DNA from: an uncultured Nostocoides sp. | GTDB lineage: Bacteria; Actinomycetota; Actinomycetes; Actinomycetales; Dermatophilaceae | NCBI GenBank assembly: GCA_937907685.1 | Contig: CALCXF010000056.1 | Coordinates: 1-38,928 of the forward strand | Direction of reading: 5' to 3' | Length of the DNA stretch: 38,928 bases | In this document: positions 15,863-26,109 of the stretch, piece by piece | How positions within the stretch are numbered: the stretch's first letter is position 1 | How the letters are laid out: every line of letters begins with the position of its first letter | Made by a program: the position numbers and the translations under genes | Notes under the pieces: generated by a model | What the model saw: only the letters and a program-made list of their open reading frames with translations | The model's database searches: none | What the model was told of the DNA's origin: nothing

Positions 15863-17326
15863 ATGATCGTCAACGACCTCCAGCCGGCCATCGCCACCGC
15901 GCGGTCGTCACGCCTGAGCCGTCGCGCCCCCTCGGTGGCGGCGGTCGCCACGGACCTCGCCGTCCTCAGCGCCGTCACGGTCGCGGCAGCGGTGGGCCGG
16001 ATGCGTCTCCCGTTCTTCCGCGAGACCGCGGACGTCAACGAGCTCGCACAGCTCGTGGGCGTCCCGATCGTTGTCGGGTGGATCCTGTTCATCGCCGCCC
16101 ATGGCGGCTACTCGTCCCACACCCTCGGAGCCGGGACCGGGGAGTACAAGCAGGTCGTCCGCGGGACGATGGTCGCGGCCGGCGTGACGGGCGTCCTCTG
16201 CTACCTCGCCAAGTTCCAGTTCTCCCGCGGTTTCTTCTTCCTCCTCATCCTCATCGGCATACCCTCGTTGCTCCTGGGCCGCCTCGTCCTGCGCCGGTTG
16301 CTCCACGCCGAGCGGCGCCGCGGCCACCTCGCACACCGCGTCGTGGTCGCCGGGTCCGCCGCCCAGGTCGACGAGATCGCCCGGGTCCTCAACCGCGAGA
16401 GCTGGCTGGGCTACCACGTCATCGGGGCCGTCCTCCCGGCGGCGGAGACGACGGACCACACGGAGGGCGGCGTCCCGGTGCTCGGGTCCACCGCGCGCAC
16501 GGCGGCGGTCGTCGCGGACTCCGACTGCGACATCGTCCTCTTCGCCGGTGGGGCCGTCACGTCGGCCCAGGCGATGCGGCGAGCAGCGTGGGACCTCGCC
16601 GACACCCCGGTCCAGATCATGCTCGTCCCGGGGCTGACCGATGTCGCCAACGACCGCGTCCGGGTGCGGCCCGCGGCCGGGCTCCAGCTCATGGAGCTGG
16701 AAGGGCCTCGCGCTCATGCGGCCACCCGGGTCTCGAAGCGGATCTTCGACGTCGTGGGGGCCACCGCGCTCCTCGTTCTGTTCAGCCCGCTGATGCTGGC
16801 CACCGCCATCGCGATCCACCTTCACGACCGTGGTCCGGTGCTCTTCCGGCAGCAGCGCGTCGGCCGCAACGGCGACCTCTTCGACCTCTACAAGTTCCGC
16901 TCCATGCACGTCGGTGCCGACTCCATGGTCGACACCGTGACGGCCCACAACAAGCACGACGACGACCACGTGCTCTTCAAGGCGGCGCAGGACCCGCGCA
17001 TCACCCGGCCGGGGCGAGTCATCCGGCGCTTCTCCATCGACGAGATGCCGCAGTTCCTCAACGTGCTGCGCGGCGAGATGAGCCTCGTCGGCCCCCGTCC
17101 ACCCCTGACGGGGGAGGTCGAGCGCTACACCGCCGACGTCCGACGACGCCTCGACGTTCGCCCCGGGATGACCGGCCTCTGGCAGGTGTCGGGACGCTCC
17201 GACCTGTCGTGGGAGGACTCGGTGCGCCTCGACCTGTACTACGTGGACAACTGGTCGATCGTCCAGGACCTCGTGATCCTCGCCAGGACGATGCTCGTCG
17301 TCCTGACCGCGCGCGGCGCCTATTGA
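15863..17326 (+). CDS. exopolysaccharide polyprenyl-phosphate sugar-1-phosphate transferase (WcaJ/WbaP-like)
   Basis: Membrane protein of 487 residues that starts synthesis of a surface polysaccharide by moving a sugar-1-phosphate from a nucleotide sugar to polyprenyl phosphate. About four N-terminal membrane helices (27-46, 65-80, 100-115, 122-138) precede a CoA-binding-like domain (about 158-260). Then comes the bacterial sugar transferase domain with SKRIFDVVGA and a fifth helix (291-318), VGRNGDLFDLYKFRSM, RRFSIDEMPQFLNVLRGEMSLVGPRP and PGMTGLWQVSGR. The sugar is unknown. The ATG has an AAAGG site. No other glycan genes are nearby, so it is an orphan here. It is divergent from murI. Confidence 0.93.
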   Translation: MIVNDLQPAIATARSSRLSRRAPSVAAVATDLAVLSAVTVAAAVGRMRLPFFRETADVNELAQLVGVPIVVGWILFIAAHGGYSSHTLGAGTGEYKQVVRGTMVAAGVTGVLCYLAKFQFSRGFFFLLILIGIPSLLLGRLVLRRLLHAERRRGHLAHRVVVAGSAAQVDEIARVLNRESWLGYHVIGAVLPAAETTDHTEGGVPVLGSTARTAAVVADSDCDIVLFAGGAVTSAQAMRRAAWDLADTPVQIMLVPGLTDVANDRVRVRPAAGLQLMELEGPRAHAATRVSKRIFDVVGATALLVLFSPLMLATAIAIHLHDRGPVLFRQQRVGRNGDLFDLYKFRSMHVGADSMVDTVTAHNKHDDDHVLFKAAQDPRITRPGRVIRRFSIDEMPQFLNVLRGEMSLVGPRPPLTGEVERYTADVRRRLDVRPGMTGLWQVSGRSDLSWEDSVRLDLYYVDNWSIVQDLVILARTMLVVLTARGAY

Positions 17327-17366
17327 CCGACCGCCTCCTCGGCGGGGCACCGGGCCACCGGGGGGC

Positions 17367-17981
17367 TCAGCGGTCGAGCATGGCCGAGGCCAGGGTCTCC
17401 TGCAGCCAGGTGAGGAAGTCGTAGACCGAGAGGGCGTAGCTCAGCGGGTCGTCGGGGTCCAGGTCCTCCGCCGCCGCCTCCAGGAGGTGGACGTCGTCGT
17501 CTGTGCGCAGCCCCATCCGCTCGCCGAGCACGAGCCGCACGTCGGTGAGCGCGGTGAGGACGGCCCTCGCCTGGTCCTCGTCGAGACGGAGCTTGTCGTC
17601 GCCGCGCATGAGGTCCGCGGCCGCCGCGAGGGTGGAGGCCTTGCGCCGCCTCAGGCCGGTCTCGGTCAGTCGACGGAACTCCGCCGCAACCTCGTCGTCC
17701 TGCCGGTTGGCGGTCGGCAGGAGCCGAGCCAGCGCCGGATCCCGCTCGGCCGCCGACGCGTCGAGCTCGGACTGGTCCTCTGCGGCCACCGTGACGCCCA
17801 TCCCGAGGCCGGCCACGATGGAGGAGAACTCGTCGCCGTCGTCGCGAGTGCGGGGTGCCGGTTCCAGCAGCTCGCGGACCTGGTCCATGAGGCCGGCGAC
17901 GGTGGCGCGCTCGAGCGGGTCGAGCTGGGCGGCATACCGGACGTGCGACCCGGACCGCCTCCGGCGGAACCCACGGGCCAT
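17367..17981 (-). CDS. DUF2017 protein (ClpS-linked)
   Basis: Protein of 204 residues, mostly helical and charged, starting [11 protein letters not shown]. The family-like segments are LDPLERATVAGLMDQVRELL, DPALARLLP and a C-terminal PLSYALSVYDFLTWLQETL. Its ATG overlaps the clpS stop by one base (TGATG), the usual arrangement of this pair in actinobacteria (Rv1331 and Rv1332 in M. tuberculosis). The tight linkage suggests a role with ClpS-ClpCP proteolysis, but no activity is known. Confidence 0.88.
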   Translation of the reverse strand: MARGFRRRRSGSHVRYAAQLDPLERATVAGLMDQVRELLEPAPRTRDDGDEFSSIVAGLGMGVTVAAEDQSELDASAAERDPALARLLPTANRQDDEVAAEFRRLTETGLRRRKASTLAAAADLMRGDDKLRLDEDQARAVLTALTDVRLVLGERMGLRTDDDVHLLEAAAEDLDPDDPLSYALSVYDFLTWLQETLASAMLDR

Positions 17982-18271
17982 CAGTCGTCCTTCTGGAAGG
18001 TCGCCCAGAGCCCGTAGCCGTGGAGGGCCTCGGTGTCGGCCTCCATCGCCTCCCGGGTGCCGTTGGCGACGACGGCGCGTCCCTTGGTGTGGACGTCCAT
18101 CATGAGCTTCTCCGCCTTCGCCCGTGAGTATCCGAAGTGGGTCTGCAGCACGTAGGTCACGTACGACATGAGGTTGACCGGGTCGTTCCACACGATGGTG
18201 ATCCACGGGGTGTCGGGAAGCACGTCATCGCCGGTGAGGGTGACCTCCTCCTGGACGGGCGCGATCGACAC
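17981..18271 (-). CDS. clpS: ATP-dependent Clp protease adaptor ClpS
   Basis: Adaptor of 96 residues that hands N-end-rule substrates to ClpC/ClpA-ClpP. Conserved features are [21 protein letters not shown] (about 26-46), [24 protein letters not shown] and the acidic tail [15 protein letters not shown]. The GTG at 18271 is chosen because upstream residues show no family similarity. It is coupled to the DUF2017 gene and divides two catabolic and biosynthetic regions. Confidence 0.94.
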   Translation of the reverse strand: MSIAPVQEEVTLTGDDVLPDTPWITIVWNDPVNLMSYVTYVLQTHFGYSRAKAEKLMMDVHTKGRAVVANGTREAMEADTEALHGYGLWATFQKDD

Positions 18272-18330
18272 GCGCTCAAGGATAGGGCGGCCGGGTGCTG
18301 CAGCGGTCAGCCGAGCAGTGCGGGGCCCGG

Positions 18331-19578
18331 TCAGCGCCCGGCGCGGTTCCAGGAGCCGGCGTAGAGCCCGTCGTCGCAGGCGCGTCCGGCCTCGCCGAGC
18401 TCGAGCGGGCGGAACGTGTCGACCATGACGGCCAGCTCGTCGAAGTACTCCTTGCCCAGGGACGCCTCGGCGGCGCCGGGCTGCGGACCGTGCGCGTGGC
18501 CACCGGGGTGCAGCGAGATCGACCCCTTGCCGATGCCCGAGCCCTTGCGGGCCTCGTAGTCTCCGTCGACGTAGAACATCACCTCGTCGGAGTCGACGTT
18601 GGAGTGGTAGTACGGCACGGGGATCGAGAGCGGGTGGTAGTCCACCTTGCGGGGGACGAAGTTGCAGACGACGAAGTTCCACCCCTCGAAGACCTGGTGG
18701 GCGGGCGGAGGCTGGTGGATGCGCCCGGTGATGGGCTCGTAGTCGCGCACGTTGAAGACGTACGGGTAGAGGCAGCCGTCCCACCCCACGACGTCGAGCG
18801 GGTGGAAGGGCAGGAGGTGGAGCGTGCCCACGATGCCACCGCTGCTGGCCGGGCCGCCGCCCCGGTGCTTGATGAGCACCTCGGTGTCGTCGTCCGGCTT
18901 CTCGCCGATGTCCTCCGCGAGGAGAGGGCCCTGCGGCACCCTGAGGTCGCGCTCGCAGTACGGGCTGTGCTCGAGGAACTGGCCGTACTTGCTGAGGTAG
19001 CGCTTCGGTGGGGCGATGTGGCTGCTCGCCTCGATGCAGATCGTCCGCAGGGGGTCTCGACCCGACCCGGTGGGGATCCAGCGATGGGTGGTGGACCGCG
19101 GGACGACGACGTAGTCACCCTCGCCGACCTCGAACGCGCCGAAGACCGTCTCGACGCGCGCCCGGCCGCGCTCGACGTAGACCACCTCGTCTCCGATGCC
19201 GTTGCGGTACCAGGGGCTCCTGGCACCCGAGACGGCATAGGACAGGCGGACGTCACCGTTTCCGAGCAGGAGCCGCCGCCCCGTGACGACGTCGGTGTCC
19301 TTGACCGCCTTGGCCGGGAAGAGGTCGTGGGGCTTCAGGTGCCTCGGCAGGAGCGGGTGGTTGGGCGTCGTGCCGAGGTCACCGAAGCTGAAGTCCCGGT
19401 ACTCCGCGACGGTCGACGGGATGTTGCGGTGGTAGAGGAGCGAGGAGTCGGACGAGAAGCCCTCCTCCCCCATGAGCTCCTCGTAGTAGAGCTCACCCAG
19501 CCGGCCGCGCTTGGCGGGACGCCGGTGCTGGGTGTGCCGCTTCGGGGGGATGCTGCCCATCGCCTGGTAGTGCGCCAC
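18331..19578 (-). CDS. hmgA: homogentisate 1,2-dioxygenase
   Basis: Cupin-fold Fe(II) enzyme of 415 residues that opens the homogentisate ring to maleylacetoacetate in tyrosine and phenylalanine catabolism. Diagnostic stretches are the PPKRHTQHR opening, [52 protein letters not shown] and [16 protein letters not shown] start at GTG 19578 ([16 protein letters not shown]), since the family begins with an (M/V)xYY-like motif there and GAGGTGG lies upstream; ATG 19560 is the alternative. It is divergent from the fahA operon, and the shared 219-base region holds an inverted repeat. Confidence 0.93.
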   Translation of the reverse strand: MAHYQAMGSIPPKRHTQHRRPAKRGRLGELYYEELMGEEGFSSDSSLLYHRNIPSTVAEYRDFSFGDLGTTPNHPLLPRHLKPHDLFPAKAVKDTDVVTGRRLLLGNGDVRLSYAVSGARSPWYRNGIGDEVVYVERGRARVETVFGAFEVGEGDYVVVPRSTTHRWIPTGSGRDPLRTICIEASSHIAPPKRYLSKYGQFLEHSPYCERDLRVPQGPLLAEDIGEKPDDDTEVLIKHRGGGPASSGGIVGTLHLLPFHPLDVVGWDGCLYPYVFNVRDYEPITGRIHQPPPAHQVFEGWNFVVCNFVPRKVDYHPLSIPVPYYHSNVDSDEVMFYVDGDYEARKGSGIGKGSISLHPGGHAHGPQPGAAEASLGKEYFDELAVMVDTFRPLELGEAGRACDDGLYAGSWNRAGR

Positions 19579-19630
19579 TGGTCCTGTCCACCTCGCTGTG
19601 GTCGTCTGGGGCTCATGGTGCCGCCTCCCA

Positions 19631-19668
19631 GCAGGGTATGCCGTGCGCCCCGACGACGGCATCCCTGC
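19631..19668. promoter_or_regulatory. imperfect inverted repeat between hmgA and the fahA operon
   Basis: GCAGGG(T)ATGCCG at 19631-19643 is mirrored by CGGCATCCCTGC at 19657-19668, with one extra T in the left arm and a 13-base spacer. It lies in the divergent promoter region of two homogentisate-pathway units, so it is a candidate operator. The arms contain the GTATGCC and GGCATCC words that are common throughout this window, which weakens the case. Confidence 0.35.
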
Positions 19669-19785
19669 CCCGGGTCACCGGGGCGTCCACAGGTCCGGCG
19701 CTCGCTGGTCGTCGATGCGCGAAGGCCGCCGTTCAGCCTCCGGCCGGGTGAGCTCTCGCGACACGGGGGCCGGCCGGCCCCGCGA

Positions 19786-19791
19786 TAGGTT
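19786..19791 (+). promoter_or_regulatory. -10 box for the unknown-fahA operon
   Basis: TAGGTT, 6 bases before the ATG at 19798, without a Shine-Dalgarno site; a leaderless start is likely. Confidence 0.45.
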
Positions 19792-19797
19792 GGACCC

Positions 19798-20685
19798 ATG
19801 TCGTGGACGACAGCGCCGCTCCTGCGCGGCCTCCTCGACGACGCGGCGGTCTTTCCGCCGGCGGCCACCCCCCTCCCCGACGCGGTGCGCGACCACGGCG
19901 GGCACCGCAGGTCCTGGTACGCCTGGTGCGTCGGCCCGCTGCTCGTCCCGGCCGCATCGGTTGCCGAGCTCATCGCCGTCCTCACCGACGAGAGGCCAGG
20001 GACGACCGCGGTGCCCAGCGCGGCTGCGCTCGACGTCGTGCTCGTCTCCCGCCCGGGGTCCGACCCCGCGGTCCTCGCCGCAGGTCTGCACGTCCTGCGC
20101 GACGAGGTCGGCATCCACGTCGTCGCGGTGGAGCTCGGCTGGGAGCACGGCTGGCGAGAACTCGGGCTCGAGGACGTGGCGGTCGTCCTGGAGGTGCCTC
20201 GCGGGCCCGACCAGGCGGTGGCCGTCGCGGACGTCCGGACCGCCGTGGGCGAGGGACGCCCCGTGCTCGCGAAGTTCCGCACCGGTGCGACGCCGACGTG
20301 GGAGTGGCCCGACGCGACGGAGCTCGGGGCCTTCCTCCTGCTGGCCGCGGGTCTCCAGGTGCCGTTCAAGCTCACCGGCGGTCTCCACCACGCGGTCCGC
20401 GGGACCTACGAGGTGGCGGGCGTGGCCGAGGAGAACCACGGCGTGCTCAACGTGCTGCTCGCCACCGCGGCCGCCCTCGAGGACGCCGGGCCGGAGGAGA
20501 TCGCCGCCGTGCTCGAGCTGACGGACGGCGGGGCGCTCGCCGAGCTCGTCGGCGCGTGGACGACGGCGACGACCGCAGACGTTCGGCGCGCGTTCACGGC
20601 ATACGGGTGCTGCACGGTGACGGACCCGATCGGTGAGCTCGCGGACCTGGGACTGCTCCCCCGCCCCGACGAAGGACCGCCATGA
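19798..20685 (+). CDS. unrecognised protein co-transcribed with fahA
   Basis: Protein of 295 residues that I do not recognise. There are no signal peptide, membrane helices or obvious catalytic signature. Features are an N-terminal LLDDAAVFPPAATPLPDAV, a central VVLEVPRGPDQAVAVADVR, then GRPVLAKFRTGATPTWEWPDA and VPFKLTGGLHHAVR (two His near residue 196), and a C-terminal TAYGCCTVTDPIGELADLG. Alternating beta-strand-like and helical segments suggest an alpha/beta or barrel fold. Its stop overlaps the fahA start by 4 bases (ATGA), so translation is coupled. A role in homogentisate breakdown, possibly the missing isomerase or an accessory step, is inference. Confidence 0.85.
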   Translation: MSWTTAPLLRGLLDDAAVFPPAATPLPDAVRDHGGHRRSWYAWCVGPLLVPAASVAELIAVLTDERPGTTAVPSAAALDVVLVSRPGSDPAVLAAGLHVLRDEVGIHVVAVELGWEHGWRELGLEDVAVVLEVPRGPDQAVAVADVRTAVGEGRPVLAKFRTGATPTWEWPDATELGAFLLLAAGLQVPFKLTGGLHHAVRGTYEVAGVAEENHGVLNVLLATAAALEDAGPEEIAAVLELTDGGALAELVGAWTTATTADVRRAFTAYGCCTVTDPIGELADLGLLPRPDEGPP

Positions 20686-21908
20686 CCTGGCTCGACCTCC
20701 CCGCCCACCACCCCTTCGGCGTCCACAACCTGCCGTACGGCGTGTTCTCCACGGGGGGTGCCGACCGCCGCGTCGGTGTCCGGGTGGGCGAGCACGTGCT
20801 CGACCTGGCCGCCTGTGCGGAGCGCGCGGGCATGGAGTCGGCGGCCGTCTGGCGGGCCGGTTCGCTCAACCCCTTCCTCGACCTGGGGCGGGAGGCGTGG
20901 GCCTCGGGCAGGACCTGGCTCGTCGAGCAGCTCACCAACGAGGCGCACCGGGATGCCGTGCAGCCGCACCTGCTCCCGGTCGCCGACGTCACCATGCACC
21001 TGCCCATCGAGGTCGCCGACTACGTCGACTTCTACGCGAGCGAGCACCACGCGACCAACGTCGGGCGCATGTTCCGCCCGGATTCGGAGCCGCTGACACC
21101 CAACTGGAGGCACCTGCCGATCGGGTACCACGGTCGCTCCGGCACCGTCGTCGTCTCCGGGACCGACGTGCTCCGGCCGCACGGGCAGCGCAAGAGGCCC
21201 ACGGACCCAGCGCCGGTGTTCGGCCCGTCGATCCGTCTGGACATCGAGGCGGAGCTCGGCTTCGTCGTCGGCGGTGGCACCCGTCTCGGGGAACCGGTGG
21301 CACTGGCGGATGCCGACGACCACCTCTTCGGCGTCGTCCTCCTCAACGACTGGTCGGCCCGCGACCTCCAGGCCTGGGAGTACGTCCCGCTCGGGCCGTT
21401 CCTCGGCAAGTCGTTCGCCACCTCGATCTCGCCGTGGGTCGTCACCACGGACGCCCTCCGGACCGCACGCGTGGCCCTGCCCGGGCAGGACCCGGAGCCG
21501 CTGCCCTACCTGCGAGGTGAGGTGACCGCCGACGGGGCGGGCACGGCATACGGGCTGGATGTGCACGTCGAGGTCGACTGGAACGGCACGGTGGTGTCGC
21601 GACCGGAGTTCCGGGAGATGTACTGGTCTCCGGCACAGATGCTCGCGCACATGACCGTGAACGGTGCGACGCTGCGCAGCGGGGACCTCTTCGGTTCGGG
21701 CACCATCTCAGGGCCCGCGGAGGACACGCGTGGGTGCTTCCTCGAGCTGACCTGGAGCGGCGCGCAACCGCTGACCCTCGGGGACGGCTCCCGACGGACG
21801 TTCCTCGAGGACGGTGACACCATCACGCTGACGGCGACGGCACCCGGGCTCGACGGGTCGGTCATCGGCTTCGGCGAGTGCGTCGGCACCGTCCGTCCTC
21901 CGCGCTGA
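20682..21908 (+). CDS. fahA: fumarylacetoacetase
   Basis: Hydrolyses fumarylacetoacetate to fumarate and acetoacetate, the last step of tyrosine breakdown. The protein has 408 residues with an N-terminal SH3-like domain (about 1-115) and the catalytic FAH domain. Signatures are YVDFYASEHHATNVGRMFRP, LPIGYHGRSGTVVVSGTDV, DIEAELGFVVG (metal site), LLNDWSARDLQAWEYVPLGPF, GKSFATSISPW and GSGTISG. It overlaps the unknown gene upstream by 4 bases. The next gene is convergent, 35 bases away. Confidence 0.95.
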   Translation: MTWLDLPAHHPFGVHNLPYGVFSTGGADRRVGVRVGEHVLDLAACAERAGMESAAVWRAGSLNPFLDLGREAWASGRTWLVEQLTNEAHRDAVQPHLLPVADVTMHLPIEVADYVDFYASEHHATNVGRMFRPDSEPLTPNWRHLPIGYHGRSGTVVVSGTDVLRPHGQRKRPTDPAPVFGPSIRLDIEAELGFVVGGGTRLGEPVALADADDHLFGVVLLNDWSARDLQAWEYVPLGPFLGKSFATSISPWVVTTDALRTARVALPGQDPEPLPYLRGEVTADGAGTAYGLDVHVEVDWNGTVVSRPEFREMYWSPAQMLAHMTVNGATLRSGDLFGSGTISGPAEDTRGCFLELTWSGAQPLTLGDGSRRTFLEDGDTITLTATAPGLDGSVIGFGECVGTVRPPR

Positions 21909-21943
21909 CCATCGCCCCGTGCTGCCTCGCCCAGGGCTGGCGG

Positions 21944-22498
21944 TCAGCGCGCCCGGCCGGTCCAGGCGAGGCTGCCGGCATCCAGCCGTTCCCGCACGAC
22001 GCGGGCCAGGTGGTCGGCCTCACCGTCGTCGTGGACGAGGAGGTGCAGCGCGCTCACCTGCGCGTCGCTGAACTGTGCGTACATGTGCCGCGCGGCCTCC
22101 AGGTCCGTGAACCCGTGCCCTGTTCGACTCCGCACGCGCTCGATCGCCACCTCTTCGGGCGGCAGCAGGACGACGTAGTTGACCCGGGCCGGAGCACACG
22201 CATCGGCGAAGGCGTCGATGGCCCAGGGTCCGACGACGCCGTCGTACACGACGAAGTATCCACCGCCGGCGAGCCGCCCCGAGGCGGCCGCGGCCGCCTC
22301 GGTGACGACCCGGTTCTGCTGCTCCGCCGGCTCGGTCCAGGGCGGTACCCAGCCCTGCCGGACGAACCCGAAGAACTGGTCGCCTTCCACCAGTGCACTG
22401 CGAGGGAACCCGGCCGCCAGGATGCCGGCCACCGTCGACTTCCCCGCGCCGGGAGGCCCGGACACCACGAGCAGCTCGCCTCGCTCTGCACCCCTCAT
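21944..22498 (-). CDS. AAA/P-loop kinase-like ATPase
   Basis: Small ATPase of 184 residues with a Walker A SGPPGAGKST at residues 13-22, an ALVEGDQFFGF segment at the position of the acceptor in gluconate-kinase and chloramphenicol-phosphotransferase-like enzymes, and VNYVVLLPPEEVAIERVRSRTGHGF resembling the lid region. It probably phosphorylates a small molecule or acts as a nucleotide-dependent switch; the substrate is unknown. It lies 30 bases after the RDD gene and may be the last gene of an operon starting at hppD. Confidence 0.78.
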   Translation of the reverse strand: MRGAERGELLVVSGPPGAGKSTVAGILAAGFPRSALVEGDQFFGFVRQGWVPPWTEPAEQQNRVVTEAAAAASGRLAGGGYFVVYDGVVGPWAIDAFADACAPARVNYVVLLPPEEVAIERVRSRTGHGFTDLEAARHMYAQFSDAQVSALHLLVHDDGEADHLARVVRERLDAGSLAWTGRAR

Positions 22499-22528
22499 CG
22501 GCGGGACGACGCCTGTGCCATGACGTCC

Positions 22529-23383
22529 TCAGCGCGTGGGAGCTCGAAGCACGACGAGGGTGTCGGCGACCTTGTCGTGCAGCGCCTGCCGCCTCGGGTC
22601 CCACAGCAGCCAGGCGGGGTCGAGGATGTTGAGCATCGAGGCGAGGATGTTGAGGAGGGGCACGAAGGCCATCAGCGCGGTCGCGACGCTGATGAGCTGT
22701 CGACGAACGGCGGTCGCCAGACCGATCGGCCCGGCGCCACCGGTACGGCGCACGATCGTCCCGAGGACCATCTTTCCCGGCGTGGCTGAGCGCCAGGCCA
22801 GGAACCCGACCTCGTAGACGAGGGTCACGACGAGGCTGACCAGCGACACCGGGAACAGCGCCGTCGTGAGCTCCTCCGCGAACCGCGTGGTGTCGATCGC
22901 CCCACCGCCGGACCCGGTGGTCGCCTCGTCGAGGAAGTCGGCCATGACCCTCAGCACGTCGTCCCACCAGGGGATGGCGAGAAGCAGCGTGAGCACCCCG
23001 GCGATCAGGGCGTCGAGGATGCGGGCGAGAAGCCGGCGCCACCACTCGGCCAGGACGTCGCCGTCGGGGAGGACGTCTCCCCGCTGGCCCCAGGCCTGAC
23101 CGTAGACCCCGCCCGGGCCGGGTCCGGGTGCCTGCCCACCACCGGTCCACTGGCCCGGTGGCGACCACTGCCCGGCGCCGGGCTGCGTCGATCCCTGGGA
23201 GGGCCACCCGACGCGGGCGTCGGCGGCTGGCACGTCGGGGGCACGACCGATCGTCGACGCGTCAGCCGACGCAGAGTGCCGCTGGGTCGTGTGCGCGGTC
23301 CAGATGACCCCGTCGAAGTAGCGCAGGAGGGTCGGGTCGTCGGGATCCTCGTACCAGCCGGGTCCCGAGGGGCTCTCGGTCAT
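22529..23383 (-). CDS. RDD-family membrane protein with N-terminal DUF2510 domain
   Basis: Protein of 284 residues. The N-terminus has GWYEDPDDPTLLRYFDGVIWT (about 9-29), a DUF2510 motif of actinobacterial membrane proteins. A Gly/Pro/Gln-rich linker follows to about residue 105. The RDD domain then has WWRRLLARILDALIAG (the Arg-Asp motif of the family is ARILD), three to four membrane helices and a TPGKMVLGTIV loop. RDD proteins are thought to be transporters or membrane accessory proteins. The substrate is unknown. It follows the alpha/beta hydrolase by 54 bases. Confidence 0.87.
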   Translation of the reverse strand: MTESPSGPGWYEDPDDPTLLRYFDGVIWTAHTTQRHSASADASTIGRAPDVPAADARVGWPSQGSTQPGAGQWSPPGQWTGGGQAPGPGPGGVYGQAWGQRGDVLPDGDVLAEWWRRLLARILDALIAGVLTLLLAIPWWDDVLRVMADFLDEATTGSGGGAIDTTRFAEELTTALFPVSLVSLVVTLVYEVGFLAWRSATPGKMVLGTIVRRTGGAGPIGLATAVRRQLISVATALMAFVPLLNILASMLNILDPAWLLWDPRRQALHDKVADTLVVLRAPTR

Positions 23384-23437
23384 GGCGACAGCGTCTCACG
23401 TGGTGTCGCCCTCCCTGTCAGGACGCAGCCGCCCGCC

Positions 23438-24112
23438 TCACTGGTGCACCCCCAGCTGAGCGGCCATGGCGACGACGGCGTCCCCCACCCCGTCCGGGTC
23501 GACGAGGTGGTGGAGGTGGCCGGCGCCGTCGAGGACCGCCACCGGCCACCCGAGCCGTCGCGCCACCGACAGCTCTTCGGCGTACGTGCCCCCGTAGGCG
23601 ATGTACGCCTGACGTGACCCCGTCCACCCGGGTGGCGCCCCCAGCCGGGCCTGGAAGTACGCCAGCGGGAGCCGTGCTTCCACCGCCCGGATGCCGGCCA
23701 GCACGTCGGGGTCGGGCAGCACGGCGGTGAGGTCCTCCTCAGGCCACCAGCGGGTCCACGGGGGTAGCAGGCCGTCGCTTCCGACCATGGACGCGAGTCG
23801 GGACAGCAGCCCCTCCGGCGCGAGGGGCGCCTCGCCATCCTCCGGGGGAAGCGCTGCGTCCACGTAGACGACGGGGGCACCCGAGGCGACCGCGACGGCA
23901 TACCGGCCGGCGTTGCTGTGGGCGACCACGACGTCGGGCCGCCGCTCGCGGACGAACGAGGCGTATGCCGTCAGCACCGGTGAGGGCCCGGCCGGCGCCC
24001 TGGGGGGTCGGGCGACCGAGGCCGCCCACCCGCAGCGCCCGAGCGCGTCGGCGAGCGGCGCGTAGGCCACCTCCGGCAGGAGCGGGCTCGGCAGCAGGAC
24101 GGCGGTGGTCAC
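23438..24112 (-). CDS. alpha/beta-fold hydrolase
   Basis: Protein of 224 residues. The nucleophile elbow is AHSNAGR, with Ser66 in place of the usual GxSxG (here HSNAG). A likely catalytic His lies in GAGHLHHLVDP near the C-terminus, and an acid in the preceding strand. The N-terminal VLLPSPLLPEVAYAPLADAL and PPRAPAG segments are typical of small esterase-like hydrolases. The substrate is unknown. It starts with GTG 25 bases after hppD on the same strand, so a link to aromatic catabolism is possible but unproven. Confidence 0.78.
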   Translation of the reverse strand: MTTAVLLPSPLLPEVAYAPLADALGRCGWAASVARPPRAPAGPSPVLTAYASFVRERRPDVVVAHSNAGRYAVAVASGAPVVYVDAALPPEDGEAPLAPEGLLSRLASMVGSDGLLPPWTRWWPEEDLTAVLPDPDVLAGIRAVEARLPLAYFQARLGAPPGWTGSRQAYIAYGGTYAEELSVARRLGWPVAVLDGAGHLHHLVDPDGVGDAVVAMAAQLGVHQ

Positions 24113-24137
24113 GGTTCACATCCTCGCCCGGCGGGCG

Positions 24138-25430
<1,293 letters not shown>

Positions 25431-25483
25431 TCACGGTGCGCACGCTGTTGCCCTGGGCCGGGTGGACGGCGGACAATGTGACC

Positions 25484-25981
25484 ATGGCACGCCAGACCGG
25501 GGTGGACCCGCTCGACGCCCGGCTGATCGCTCTCTTCACGGAGGACCCCAACGTCGGGGTGCTCGGCGCCTCACGCGCGCTCGGCGTCGCACGGGGGACG
25601 GTGCAGGCCCGCCTGGACCGGCTGCAGGACCGGGGGGTCATCAAGTCGTTCGCACCGCAGGTCGACCCCAGGCCGCTGGGCTACCCGGTCACGGCCTTCT
25701 GCACCCTCGAGATCCGCCAGCGCCAGGGTCACGCCCCGGTGGTGGCCCACCTGTCGGCCATCCCCGAGGTCCTCGAGATCCACTCCATCACCGGAGTGGG
25801 AGACCTCGTCGTGCGGATCGTCGCCCGGGACAACGCCGACCTCGGCCGGGTCATCGACGAGATCATCGACGACACGCACGTGATCCGCGCCAACACCGCG
25901 ATCTGCCTCGTGACCCACCTCGACCACCGCACCGGCCCGCTCGTCGAGGTGGCCGCTCGGCGCGAGGACACCGACGCCTGA
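25484..25981 (+). CDS. Lrp/AsnC-family transcriptional regulator
   Basis: Regulator of 165 residues. The N-terminal winged helix-turn-helix is seen in LDARLIALFTEDPNVGVLGASRALGVARGTVQARLDRLQDRGVI (about 9-52). The C-terminal RAM effector domain includes VVAHLSAIPEVLEIHSITGVGDLVVRIVARDNADLG. Such proteins respond to amino acids, here plausibly tyrosine, phenylalanine or a pathway keto acid. The divergent gene hppD is the most likely target, with self-regulation. The start at ATG 25484 is chosen by family N-terminus; the 26 residues upstream show none. Gene order alone supports the target assignment. Confidence 0.9.
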   Translation: MARQTGVDPLDARLIALFTEDPNVGVLGASRALGVARGTVQARLDRLQDRGVIKSFAPQVDPRPLGYPVTAFCTLEIRQRQGHAPVVAHLSAIPEVLEIHSITGVGDLVVRIVARDNADLGRVIDEIIDDTHVIRANTAICLVTHLDHRTGPLVEVAARREDTDA

Positions 25982-26109
25982 ATCTGCGGGCACGACGCCG
26001 CCGGGTGGTGGCTGCCGGTCACTCGACCGCCACACGGCTTCCACGCGACTTCAACGTCCGCTCGCCATGGTGATACACGCACCAGTTGCCCACAGGAAGA
26101 GGAATCACC

